DNA of 64,000 nucleotides from Synaphobranchus kaupii (taxonomy: Eukaryota > Chordata > Actinopteri > Anguilliformes > Synaphobranchidae): the NCBI GenBank assembly GCA_029718625.1, contig CM056376.1:79111386-79175385 (forward strand), given 5' to 3'. A model generated the notes under the pieces. That model did no database searches. It saw only the letters and a list, made by a program, of their open reading frames with translations, and was not told where the DNA came from. Made by a program: the position numbers and the translations under genes. Below, in pieces: positions 24,386-35,800 of this stretch (the first letter of the stretch is position 1; each line of letters starts with the position of its first letter).

Positions 24386-25116
24386 TGTTAAGGATCCGGG
24401 TAGGGACTGGACTCAGAGGCAGAAATACAATAATGCTCATAGGAAGCGTTTATTACTTCGCCAAAAACTTCGGAAGTATAGGAAGAAAAGGGAGAGGGGC
24501 TGAATCCTGGGTTGGTGAGAACAGGGGGGCAGAGCGGGAGCAGGGAGCAGGCAAAGGGGCTAGACAGTGGCTGAATCCTGGGTTGGCATAGCAGAGGGAG
24601 AGCGGGATGCGGGAGACTGGGATGCGTGGCTTGGAACAGGCAGGTGGCTGCAGGCTGGCGGGTAAAGCAGAATATCAGACAAAGCGTTAATTTCAGCAAG
24701 ACAAAACGAGACTGTGAAGCGTTAGTTCAGCAAGACAAAGCAAGACTGTGACTTAGATTCCAAAACTAGACAAGACCAGAGTTACAACGAACAAGACTTG
24801 AACTGGCACCAGACAAAGAACAACGGGAGAATATATAGTGAAGTCAATGAGCTAATGAGTGATTGCAGCGTGAGAATGTATGCGAGAGTGATTGAGCGGA
24901 GACAAAGGCGTGAAGAATGCAAACGGGGAAAGGAATGTGATAGGCAGAGCAATAGCGAGGGTGAAATAGGCAAAACAAGCAGGGAAACCACGCCCAGCCT
25001 GCACAACAAGGAAGACAGACAGGGAAACGTAAAAACAAGACAAGAAACGTGAGGAAAAGGGGAAAACACGGAGCACAAACAGGGATGGGGACTGACAGGG
25101 AATGAAGAGTGTAACA
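24386..25116 (-). mobile_element. Solo LTR with 5-bp target duplication
   Basis: Plus-strand ends are TGTTAAGGATCC and GAGTGTAACA, flanked by GCTAA on both sides (24381-24385 and 25117-25121). Reading the minus strand, it starts TGTTACACTC, has a TATATA-type box (near 24833) and an AATAAA signal near 24450, then ends TTAACA. The LTR orientation is therefore minus, opposite to nav3, and it lies 0.8 kb upstream of the first visible exon. A related copy begins at 63887 in the opposite orientation. The open frames across it are not genes. Confidence 0.88.
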
Positions 25117-25121
25117 GCTAA

Positions 25122-25954
25122 TGCATTAAGATATGAATGCATTAGTAACAGAAGTTGTTCAGATTTCTGAAATATTTGTAACTTTAAAAGTCGCATTAAG
25201 CTCACCAATTTAAAGAATTTTTATAATTTTACTGTACAGTAACTCAGTTACAGTTACCTTTTTATAGACTACTCTCATTTTGTAGCAATAACCAAACTAG
25301 CAAGTCTGGAGTCTGGATCTCCATTTGCTATTTTATTTCATTATATTCAATATTATATTATATTCAATATTATCCTGAACTTAAATCGTAAATCTAATGC
25401 AAGTATCCTGTATAATTAGGATTAGAATACGGATTAGACGCCCTGTAATCCAACCATTTTATGATTTGATTATTGTATTTTGTAACAGTGTTTTACAAAG
25501 CTGTTGTCAGAAAGTGTTGTACCTACTATCAAGCAGTCTGTTTGTTTTGTCTATAAAGCTGTTGTTAGTCATTTAAATTGTTTTAAAATCTGGCAAGCAA
25601 TCATTTGCATTTTGCTGTGTTGCAGTTGTTGGATGGATTTTGCAGCTGAGAACATTTTCAGTCTCGTATGTCAGTCTACTCCAAGTCTGATTTAGGAGTG
25701 ACATTTCATCCACAGAAGGAACAAATATTTGCTTTCTTGTGTGGTCAGGGAGGTTCTGACCGTGGTATTAAAACAAATGTGACTCATGTCTCAAAGGGGG
25801 AAGCTGTGAGCCTCTGCCGCTAAGCGGTTGGGGTTTCCTCTTAGGGTAACATTTTTTGGGATTGACTCTGGTTTCTCTCTCTCTTTCTCTCCCTCTTTGG
25901 TGTGGTTGGGTTGCCCACAATCCTCATCCCATTTTCTCGGCTCTCCCCCTGCAG
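25122..25954 (+). other. nav3: Intron upstream of the first visible nav3 exon
   Basis: No repeat family or gene recognised except an AT-rich patch near 25330-25380. It ends in a long pyrimidine-rich tract (25870-25950) leading into the exon acceptor. Confidence 0.6.
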
Positions 25955-26072
25955 ATCTACACTGATTGGGCCAATCACTACTTAGCCAAGTCTGGCTGCC
26001 CACGGCTCATCAAGGACCTTACACAGGACATCGCTGATGGAGTGCTGCTAGCAGAAATCATTCAGATCATAG
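25955..26072 (+). CDS. nav3: nav3 exon: start of the calponin-homology (CH) domain
   Basis: This exon encodes 39 residues plus one base of the next codon, beginning IYTDWANHYLAKSG and ending DGVLLAEIIQII. That is the opening of the CH domain shared by NAV2 and NAV3, large proteins linked to microtubules and the cytoskeleton in neuronal outgrowth and cell migration. The acceptor is a pyrimidine-rich tract ending CCCCTGCAG. The donor is G|GTGAGG. The exon starts in phase 0 and ends in phase 1, which matches the next exon. The stretch SGCPRLIKDLTQDIADG differs from human NAV3 at only a few positions. The exon carrying the initiator methionine is not visible upstream, so this is an internal coding exon. 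The NAV family assignment is firm. NAV3 over NAV2 rests mainly on the fourth exon. Confidence 0.87.
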
Positions 26073-26135
26073 GTGAGGGGTTGTGCTCACAAACACACCA
26101 GAAGATTACACACACAAAATCAGACAAACCCACAA

Positions 26136-26137
<2 letters not shown>

Positions 26138-26167
<30 letters not shown>
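26138..26167. repeat. CA microsatellite
   Basis: An ACAC run just after the first visible exon, and directly left of the MITE at 26182. Confidence 0.9.
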
Positions 26168-26170
<3 letters not shown>

Positions 26171-26181
26171 AGCATAAAACG

Positions 26182-26654
26182 TATGGCGTTACTTTAAGAG
26201 CTTTGAGAGCAGAAGTCCCCTTGCTCGCTTAGGGATTTGCTCTTCGACATCATATCGGTAGCGACATTGAAATATTAATTAACCTGAGGTGCTGAGGGTA
26301 CGGACCCCACAGAGACGTCTCAACAAGTTTTCTAACGTTATAAGTATGTTAACTATTTTCCATATATTTTTCCCAGCAAGTTCTAACTTCTTACCAAGAA
26401 GTAATCTATCCTAAAGATGGGATTGGTCAAACACAATGGCCAGTTAGATTGGGCATGTGCATTTCTGGATAATTCTTATTGGCTGGACTTTTGGCAGTTA
26501 AGTTGCAGCGGAAAAAAATCCTTAAGTGAGCAGGGCAAATCTTCCGTCAAGTTTTGAGTGCTAGAAGAGCAAATCCATAAGCAAGCAGGGGGAATTCTGC
26601 TCTCAAATTAATTTATTGCATTCTCTGACTTATGGCATAAAAAGTAACGGCATA
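26182..26654. mobile_element. Foldback MITE in a nav3 intron
   Basis: The outer ends TATGGCGTTACTTT and AAAGTAACGGCATA are inverted copies with one mismatch. Further in, TTTGAGAGCAGAAGTCCCC..GGATTTGCTCTTC is mirrored by AGAAGAGCAAATCC..CTGCTCTCAAA. If the outer TA is the target, this is a Tc1/mariner-type MITE. CA microsatellites lie on both sides. Confidence 0.65.
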
Positions 26655-26691
26655 AGAACATACAAAGTCGCAAAACGCACATGCACCCACC

Positions 26692-26731
<40 letters not shown>

Positions 26732-27284
26732 CACATACACACATACACACACACACATAAAGGTCCATTCACAAACTGTAGTATTTCCACCTGCGATATA
26801 AATAATGCACCCCCATCATACAGATACACTAAAAACAGGCTTTTGCTCCTTTTCTGACTCAGGCTTACGCTGGATAATTCTACTGTATAGCCCCAGGCAC
26901 ATAGAGCCGCATTGTAAACTATTTATGCCTTATTAAAGCATGTGTGTCGCATGTGTGTGTTTCTTAGCAAGTCTGTGTTGCTCCCCTCCTCCCCTCCTCT
27001 CAAGCCCCCCACCCTCAAAAAAAAAAAAAAAACTGTCTTGCAGCTTTGTCCTGGCTTTCAGACAGACAGCGGCAGAGGATCCAATGTCAGTAATGATTTT
27101 GCAGACCAACTTTTTTCCCCTCATGTGAGGCAAGCATGTCTGAGAGCTCTCACAGCACTGTTGTGTCCCAATGTAGCACACCCAGGGGGCGCTGCTGCTA
27201 GTCTACAGATGATATGGCCAGGGACGCCGCATACTTTATTAGTTAGATCTTTCCTCAGACTCTGACTGTGCTTTCTTCCTCCAG
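26655..27284 (+). other. nav3: Rest of the intron between nav3 exons
   Basis: Holds the CA array, a short poly-A near 27017-27031 and CT-rich sequence before the acceptor. No gene or other element recognised. Confidence 0.6.
26693..26757. repeat. CA microsatellite
   Basis: Imperfect CA array with a few T and G interruptions. Frames through it (poly-His/Thr or poly-Cys/Val) are artefacts. Confidence 0.9.
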
Positions 27285-27337
27285 CGAATGAGAAGGTAGA
27301 GGATATCAATAGCTGCCCCAGGAGTCAATCTCAAATG
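27285..27337 (+). CDS. nav3: nav3 exon: CH domain, second visible exon
   Basis: A 53-base exon that completes the split alanine codon (G|CG) and continues ANEKVEDINSCPRSQSQM, a signature stretch of the NAV2/NAV3 CH domain. The acceptor is TTCTTCCTCCAG and the donor ATG|GTGAGT; the exon ends in phase 0. The preceding intron is only about 1.2 kb, while the following one is about 11 kb. Human NAV3 has G where this protein has S in EDINSCP, and NAV2 reads CPKNRSQM, so CPRSQSQM favours NAV3. The exon is short but its reading frame, splice sites and sequence agree, so I am confident in it. Confidence 0.87.
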
Positions 27338-27524
27338 GTGAGTGTGCAATTTTATTGTTCAAGTAAACATTTTCCTTTGTAGAGTCCTGCATACAGTACA
27401 AGAATACGTACTGTCTTCGTAGTAAGAAATGATTCAGTTGTACATAAACATTCCTACATCCTAATATCATTCAAAATACGGTGAAATAAGGTGTGCTATG
27501 TCACCGCCTTCTGTTAAGTAATGA

Positions 27525-27570
<46 letters not shown>

Positions 27571-30500
27571 TGTGGGGGGCGGGTGTGTGGAAACACTACT
27601 TATTAAATTTAGACCATCTTATGTTGTGAAAGAGATGTTGTCAGACCATAGTGTGTTTGAATTAGCAGCCCACATGTTAGTCTTTGTATTGCTTCAGTTA
27701 AAGTTGTATTATCTGTGACATTTCACAACATGTTCAGTTGCTCAGTGCCTTTTCATAAGTTAATATTAAACACATAAGATTTGCTTGGTATGGCATTGTT
27801 CCCTAAAACTTGAAATGGAATGGGCAGGAACAGTATTTATTTAATTAACAGAGAGGAGATTTTAAGTGGATTTTAAAAGTCAAGTACAAGCAGTGCTCTG
27901 TTGGTGATAAACAATACCAACAGCTGATTAGCTTTTTAGCACATTCACCATCGGAAATCTCCATCCCCCATGGTTTGAAATAATTAATTCCTAACGTCTT
28001 TAAATAGGCCTGTTAATGTTAGAGTATATGAGGGCTCTTTTGAGGTGAGTCACAGATTTGGGATTTTCTATAGTGGTTGTAATTAAAAAAGGCTTAGCCA
28101 CTTTGACCCAAAACCTTCCGTTTCAAGTGGCCTGCTATAGAGGGGGGCTTTTCCGTGGCCGATTTCCCTTTCAGAGCCGAACAGCGGGGGGGGGGGGGGG
28201 CTCTCGCTGGGTAAGCACAGCGTTGTGTCGCGGTGTCTCGTTGATCACTACATGCTTTTCCGCTGTAACACTGAGACCATTACGGTCCAATCCTGAGGGG
28301 GGGATGGCGGTTCTGTCTCTTGGTCGCTATTGGTTGAGCACCTGCCATGGAGTAAAGGTTATGCTCTGCATGGGGAAGTGGAACTTCACTTTGAGGAATT
28401 GGTCTGTATTTGGGGGGTGTTGGTGGGGGTGGAGCAAGGCAAGAGGTTACGTGACTCGTGTTTATTTTATTGACAATATGGTGGATGCAGTATAGTTGGG
28501 GGATGTTCGTTCCTTGGTCCTGCATCAGTATGTTGAAGGGTTCACCTGGCAGCCAGAGGAGGAAGAAGCACTAAGGTAAAGATTTGTTAGTGTTGGGGGT
28601 TTGAGAGGGGAGCAGGGATGAGTGTGTGTATGGCATAATGTGTGTGTCTTGAGTGTGTTTGAGAGAGAGATAGAGAGAGAGCTCAGCCAAAGTGTGAGAT
28701 TATGTTAGTTTGTTTATGTGAACATGTATATGTGTCTGCTTGTGTGTGTATGTGTGTGTTAAAAAGTGAGCATAGGTGTAGGAGTGATGGAATTCTGTAT
28801 TGTGTGCATATGTGACCCTGAATAGTTTCTGATGTAGCTGTAGTTGGTTGCATGCTGATAATACTGAAGTGAAACTATGGTGTGTGTGTGTGTGTGTGTG
28901 TGTGCGTGTGTGCGTCTGTGTGTGAGCTAACAGCCCAAACTAGTGTTAGTTTACAGGGGAGGAACAATGCTATCTCTGGACGTGAAAGTCAACACAACCA
29001 GCAAATAGGAAATAAATCGCTTGTGGACTGAAGTTAAGATGAACAAAAAACAATATTGAACATCGCAGAACAGAATGAGATCTTTGAACTTTAGAAGGCA
29101 TGTATGACCAAAGAAATCCTGCTTATAAAAATCCAGTTATGAGATAAAAAATGACAACCATTCAGAATCATTTGGTTAATGTCTGGATCTTTTCCATGTG
29201 TCCAGTGCGGTTCATGAAGTTATATTGTGCCTTTTACTGGATATTGCGATTACAGCAAGTTAATGCTGGTTGAGCACTGCAAAATTATTTAACCCATAGA
29301 CCATTATTTGTTCTCATTTAACCCATAGACCATTTCTCAGTACCTGTCCCTGTCCTGCTTTAATTATGAGCTGGGTTGACTTTATCAAGCAGCGCTTGAT
29401 AAAAACGCATACATAATAAGCCCAGTCTCATTAATTAATTATCTTATTCAACTTGCACTGAGGGCATTGGGAAATGCTCAGGTAAAACAAGTCAGAAACT
29501 GGTGATTATGTTCTCCACAGTCCACAGTGTCCTTGGCTTGGAGTTTGTTCACATTGAAGGCTGACACAAGGTTGTTTGCAGGGTGGAATGGTATACATGT
29601 GGCAGACGGTTTTGTGTCCTGCTGCATTCTACGCATGCATTTCTATGCGACTGGTGTGTCCCCCTTTATGGAAAAGAAATACATTGCAGTATATTGCAAA
29701 AATATCAAAATTATCGTCACAATATATTTATAATATACTGCAGTATATTACATTTCCATATGGGCGATCATAAGTTTGTGGTGGGACGCATTCTGGAATT
29801 TAAAACTCCAGTCCCCAAACACAGTCATTTAGTGGCACGGGAACCCTGAGACATTTGCATAGTTTTACATGTGGGTTTCACTGTGTTTGCACTGCCTTGT
29901 AATACCACATTTTCATGTAACAACGAGGCATGTCACTGTTTAATAAGTTACCAATACCTGATTATAGATTAACATCTCACTTTTGGTGATATATTCGAAC
30001 GGCATGGGTTTCTCCCACAAATAAGTAATTCCGCTGCAGTTGACAGAAATTGCATTTTAACAGTGGCTTTCTGTAGCTCGTTAAAAGAAACTTCCAACCG
30101 GGGCTAGGGAAAACAACATTTCAATGGAAATTAAGTCCTTAGTTTCATTAAAGTGTTCATTAAAATATGCACATCAAAAGCATTCATATGCTTCATACAT
30201 GCTTCATACATTCATATGATTGACTCTATTCAGTCTAACGGCTATGCTCTTTACCCTTTTAGCCAAGCATCGCTTTACTGTTTAACTGAAAATATTTTTA
30301 AAACGTGCCTGGAGGAAAACACAATGCACATTGTGGTTAGTTTTTTTTTTTTACTTGTGATGTATTTACTGGTCTGAAGTTCACATCTTTAACAGTGGGT
30401 TCATTTGGTCCCTGCTCAAGGTTCAGAGAAGCCAAGCATGGTGCAACATGAGGTCAGGCTGTAAAAACACATTTTCTGAGGTGCGGGTCAAAGCCGGGCA

Positions 30501-31337
30501 GGAAGTGACGTACTTGTGACACCCAGCCTCCCCCTCTTCTCATTCGTCATGGGAGGCCTTGAGTGGTCCGCCTGCACTCATGGATCGGGGAACATCATCT
30601 GGGATCCATCTGTTGTCAGGTCGCGAGCTGTCGGACGAATGACACGCAGGGGCTGTCTTTGCCTTTAGCTCTTTTGTTTCCTGTGCTCCTGTCGTTTTGT
30701 CTGGTCACTCTCTCCCTGATTTAACATCCTTGCGGAGTTCTCCATTCATAGTCCAAATGACAGACAGTAACGGTACTAGGGGATTCCTTTTTTTACACTT
30801 GAAGGAACCAAATCAAATCATTAATTTTGGGGAGATTTAGACAAGGTATAATTTCATGAGTGATTTATGTGGTCTGACCCTATGCAGATGTGGTTAACAA
30901 GTGTGTGGCGTGTTGCCTAGATGGTTATGTCTTCCCCGGTGATCACTCACCTCTTAGGTCCTACCTGGGAGACTAAGAAGTGTTTTATTTCATCTTTCCA
31001 TTTGACATCCTCAGATTTGGAGGAGGTGTGGCTTTCTTGCATTTGAATGAGCGCTGATGGTAGAGCCAAGCTTGTCACTGGCAAAATACATTGGCTGTCA
31101 CTTGTGAGCTCACAAAGTTGTATTTAATTCCTCCTGGAAAATTATTCCTCCACAGCTGTTCAAACTATTATTTGTTTAAAGGCACCTTAAGGGCTACTAA
31201 CACTTCATATTGCTCTGTTTGTCACTGTGAGAATGCCTGAATTTGGCAGTACTTTGCATAAAGGTTTGTAATACCGTGTAGTTTTTCCCAACAACTTTTA
31301 TGGACTGACTCACATTGCTTTTGTTTTCAGTTGGAAC
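27338..31337 (+). other. nav3: nav3 intron, first part
   Basis: Non-coding. It holds a GT microsatellite at about 27521-27569, a G run near 28187-28200 and a further GT array near 28879-28906. Apart from these I see no named element and no gene. Confidence 0.6.
27521..27569. repeat. GT microsatellite
   Basis: A near-perfect TG run of about 48 bases in the intron. Confidence 0.9.
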
Positions 31338-32051
31338 TGTGAGGGGGAGTGTAAGGCTCAGAGAACCAAACACGACTGATAAGGATTTCTAAAAGCGTAT
31401 CTTGAAAGATACACCACAAAAGCGGAAGTAACCGCACCAGGACGGAGATACCACAAGATCGGGAGCAAAACCTCCCTAGCACAAGGCAAAACAAAGCAAC
31501 CTCAAAAACGGAGGCGATCTCAACGAACAGCGACAATAACTAACAAAAAAACCTCACACACTAAATAATTAGGCGTAACAGGAGGTTGTGAAACAAAGCA
31601 AAACTAAAAAAAAGCAAGTGAAGGAAAGAACAGAAAAGAGAACCGGTTATCCAAAGCTCTAGAGGCAAAAGAACTTGAACACAAAAGGTAACAGGTAAAA
31701 AGAATAAAGGATAAAGAGAACGATTGGAAAGAAAAAAGAAAACCAATCTAATCCTAATTCTGTAACCGGACTTGCTGCGTTTCTTATTTGTACGAACCAG
31801 AAATGCAGTGACCGAATTCCTATACCTTACCGACTTTGTTGTCAACATAGAAAAGACAATATCGAAGTGCCGGAATGCGGAAGTCCTGGGTTATTTATAA
31901 CCGGCAGGAAACCCAAAACAGGTGTAAGGAATAATAGCTGAGCGAGATCCAAAAACCGGAATGGAGACAGAAAAAATCCGATAGAGCGTCCCGACGACGC
32001 CAAATAGAATAACGACCGCAGAAACATCAGAGGCTGCCAATAACCATGACA
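31338..32051 (-). mobile_element. Solo LTR with 5-bp target duplication in a nav3 intron
   Basis: Plus-strand ends TGTGAGGGGG and CCATGACA are flanked by GGAAC on both sides (31333-31337 and 32052-32056). The minus strand has a TTATAAATAA promoter-like box near 31890-31900, which sets the orientation opposite to nav3. Shared phrases (GAGAACCAAACACGACTG on the left, GAAAAAATCCGATAG on the right) link it to the LTR at 44637 and, more weakly, to that at 17323. It has no coding capacity of its own. Confidence 0.85.
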
Positions 32052-32056
32052 GGAAC

Positions 32057-35000
32057 ACTGGAACTGGTTTAAATTTCTACTTCATGTCAATAGGCTTAAC
32101 CAACACCACTTCCCGTTTACATGAAGACAATAAGAATGAAACCTAAATTTCCTCAATCCATTTCTGGTTTGCACCAGTAGAAATGGGTAAAGGAAGATAC
32201 ATTATCAGTAGATTTTGATAGTTCAGGCAAGGTTGCTGTGAAGACTCTAAACTTTGCGTGACTCAGATTCTCTAGCCTGGGTCACATAGAGGGAACATTT
32301 AGGGAGTTGGATTTGTGACCAGAAGGTTTCCAATCCCACAATTGTGAGGGATTAACTTTAACCTGAATTTCTCAGTACGTATCATACTTAATAAATGTAT
32401 TACTTGATAAAAATTAGTCCATGTAACCAGAGTACAGTGTCTGCCAAGCAAAGATAATGTTAAAAAGTATGCATTTTTGTGTAACTTTTCAGTGCTATTT
32501 GAATGTTGAATGGACACATTTGGATATGGTTTCTGGGGAAAGATCAATCACACGGTGAAATGACTCTTGACAGTGAGGGTTGCATCGGCTGCTGAACAAG
32601 TTTGGGCAAATGGATGTGCCAAGTGAATTTCAAACGATGTCTCACACTGTCGCGACGTGCCTGGAATTCATGTCTATTTTTGTGTAGTGGCTTGGGAGAA
32701 AGTTGATTCGCTATTCTCTTTCTCTGTTATTCTGTGCTTTTACACATTGCTGGAGGAGTTCCCATCAAAGCTCTCTATTGTTTTTTTGCATACATTTTTA
32801 AGCAGAGAGGCTGTGTATTCCACACCAAGCAAAGACAAAATTGTTTTTGAAGACACATATTGTAATAATTGAACATTTATGAGGCACTTTGATTTATACA
32901 AGCCATTATTTTGCCCGATAAAGAGCTTATTGTAATGAAAGCATTGGTACAGAGGCTTGTCAACCATAAACATTCTGAAATAATTTCATCCTACATTCCA
33001 ACAAACACCAAAGAAGAAATGGTTAAGAAACTACCAACAAAACATATATTAAACATGTATTTTTTCAAGGCCATTATTAAGAATATGAATTGATGTTGAA
33101 TGTGAACTATTTCATGGGATTTCATCATACTGTACTGTACTGTATATATAGTAATGTCCCGCATCCCGTTTTAAAATATCCTGGCCCCAGCTGTTCAGTA
33201 CTCTTAAAGCGCTGACCATCTCTCTGTCCCTTTCATTAGGAACACATCACAAGTTACCCTGATTGATTCATCTGCCACCCGCATCACCTACATTAAATAC
33301 TGAGTCAATAATGGGAATTGTGAAGTTTTGAAAAAGGAATAACTGGTTGCATTAGGAAGGCACAGCATACCCAGAAAACAGACAGCCAGAGACAGTAATT
33401 GAGAGAGCAAGAGCATGAGAGGGTAGAATTGTGAAAGAGTCAGACTAGCATTAGAATCTATGAATGACCAAATTTGACTTTTGCGTGGCTATCACAACAA
33501 ATCTCATTTCTTTCCAATACTGTCAAATGTTCATTTTATTAAATTATTTTATAACAGTCTCTTAACTGTTAAAATTACATTGCAGACTATGAATATGACA
33601 CACTGATTGATGGATAGAGGATAGAGAGACACCACATACAGAGTGATAGATGACGTATATAGAGAAAGGGGATAGAGAGTATATAGGGGACTGAGGTTAG
33701 AGGTCAGGATAAACAGAAGTTAGACAGAGGGTAAATATGCTAGAGGGGATTGATAGAGGAAATACAGGGGAGAGGAAAAATATAGGATTCAGAGGGAAAA
33801 GGAAGCAGAAATACAGGGAGAGGGAGGGAGAAAGAGGGAGAGGGAGGGACAAATAGATAGGCAGATGGTGGGAGAAATAGAGGGAGGAGGGAGAAAGAGG
33901 GAGGGGGGACAAATAGAGAGGGGAGATAGAGGGACGGAAAAATATATAGAGACGGACAGATTGATCATATGCAGATGCAATCACACTAAATAAAATCTGT
34001 ATATTGCAGGACCCCTCCATAATCTCCCTACGGCTCATTTAGTCATTTAGCAGGTGCACTAAACCTGTATGTAGTGTCATTTAGCAGGTGCAGTCATTTA
34101 GCAGAGCAGTCAATGCAGTCTAGTTACAGGAGGTGGGTTTCTTAGCTAGTAGGCATTGCACTGCTACAAAGGATCAATAATTTGTGTTGGGTTTGCTATA
34201 TGCAAATGCAGGTTGGCATCCTTAAAGTGCCTGCTTGTTTAGCATTTCAATTACACAACTACCGTACAGATATGACTGTGGCAGTCCCTATGTTGGTTAG
34301 CTAACCTTTTAAAACCTTTTTAGTTTAGACATGAAAAAGGACATCATAAAAATGAACACATAATGAAAATGCCCTCTTTGCAGTTAATCAAACGGTTAAA
34401 AAGTTAGATTTCAGCCCATTGGTGATAAATACATTTAAAAGATGCATGGCTTCCATGTAATTTAATTAATTAATCTAATTAGACCTACAGTACAGTGCTG
34501 GCAACATTGTAACCGTCAGAGAAAATCCATATTCTGTTTATCTCTTGGGCACTCAGACAGATTCTCCAGGACACACTGACTTAGACCCAATAAAACTGTA
34601 ACATTATCTCAATGTTGCAGCGATGTTTTGGCAGCATACTGATAGAGCGAGCACTCAGAAATGGTAGCGAACTAACTAGCGAATTTCGTGTAACTGTGAG
34701 GAGCTGTGGCACATGTGTGTGTGGGGGTCTTAAATAAATATTCAACAGGAGTGATGCTTCTGTAGACCACCAGCAGAGAGGCAGAACAGACAGTGGCATG
34801 CGTGATTATGAAAAGGTTTATCGGTTTGGCTTAGGGCAAATTTCATTCCGCCGTGTTGTTAAGTTTGAGTACCCTCTTGTGAAACAAGTTTCAGGGTTAA
34901 ATGAAATTGTGCCATATACCTGTTTTATGGTAATTCCTAGACTATGAAAATGGAACAATGTTTTTTATATTTATCAGAGACTTCCACTAAATGTAAGTTG

Positions 35001-35086
35001 TATAATGCAATGTCCATAACTTCTATACCACTGTAAATGGTCATTATAGTGGAAAAACTGTATTTACTATATTTCTTTACTGACTG
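32057..35086 (+). other. nav3: nav3 intron, second part
   Basis: Non-coding. 33600-33960 is a low-complexity GA-rich block (GATAGAGAGA, AGGGAGAGGGAGGG). Around 34030-34105 the phrase GTCATTTAGCAG occurs three times, a fragment of a common fish repeat. No gene recognised. Confidence 0.55.
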
Positions 35087-35800
35087 GATTGAAAATAGAT
35101 CCGGTCGGCAAGAGAGGGCATGCCCAAAAACGTCATAAACTCTCCAGGCCCAACCCCTCGGGAAAAATTTGGTGGAGTTTCCATATGAAATAAATGAAGA
35201 GGTCAGTTATAGGTCTTTAAATTACAACAAAATCTAGTAATATATTAAAAACATTGCAATTTTCGAAATGCCAAAAAGCTGATGTGTGACTTACTGTATG
35301 GCAAACTGATTTAAAAACCCAGATTTGCACCTTTCTTTAATGCCAAGAAACCCGTGGCTAACAACAACTAGCCGAGAAAATGACATTGTTTACATTGCTT
35401 CTGTAATCAAATGTTCAAAAGTGAAACCGTTCGATTATGATCAGCTCGCTAATGTTAGTCTATTTTCCATGGTCATGGATCATAAGGGAGTTGACATGGT
35501 TCCTTACTGGGGGATTCATTAAGGCAGAAGAAGATGTCAGGGAATGATACCGGAGGCCACTGAGTTGGATCATTTCTCCACTCTGTAACCGACAGCACTC
35601 GAGTCCTGTTTGGTTTATTTTGCCAAAATATCTTTAGGAAACAACGTGTCAATGTAATTTTCTGACATTATAATAAAATAGCAATGATTGCTAGCTTGAT
35701 CTACGAAGTGTCTCTACTCGGAACAGTGACAGACGCGGCATTGTTTTCCCCCTCGTGGCACCGCCTACGTGCATATGACACATTGCCGGATCTATTGATG
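35087..35800. mobile_element. Probable non-autonomous DNA element
   Basis: Left end GGATTGAAAATAGATCCGG and right end CCGGATCTATTGATG are inverted relatives of each other. About 700 bases lie between, and they contain no transposase. The 65-codon frame at 35325 has no known domain. I cannot fix the exact ends or the target duplication. Confidence 0.4.

Noticed and set aside
24388..25208. Several overlapping frames of 60-118 codons on both strands
   Set aside because: They lie inside a solo LTR that has clear ends and target duplication; no LTR protein domain is present.
26608..26829. Frames rich in His/Thr or Cys/Val
   Set aside because: They are translations of the CA microsatellite.
31327..32027. 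Minus-strand frames with hydrophobic stretches
   Set aside because: They are inside a solo LTR; the hydrophobicity comes from T-rich composition.
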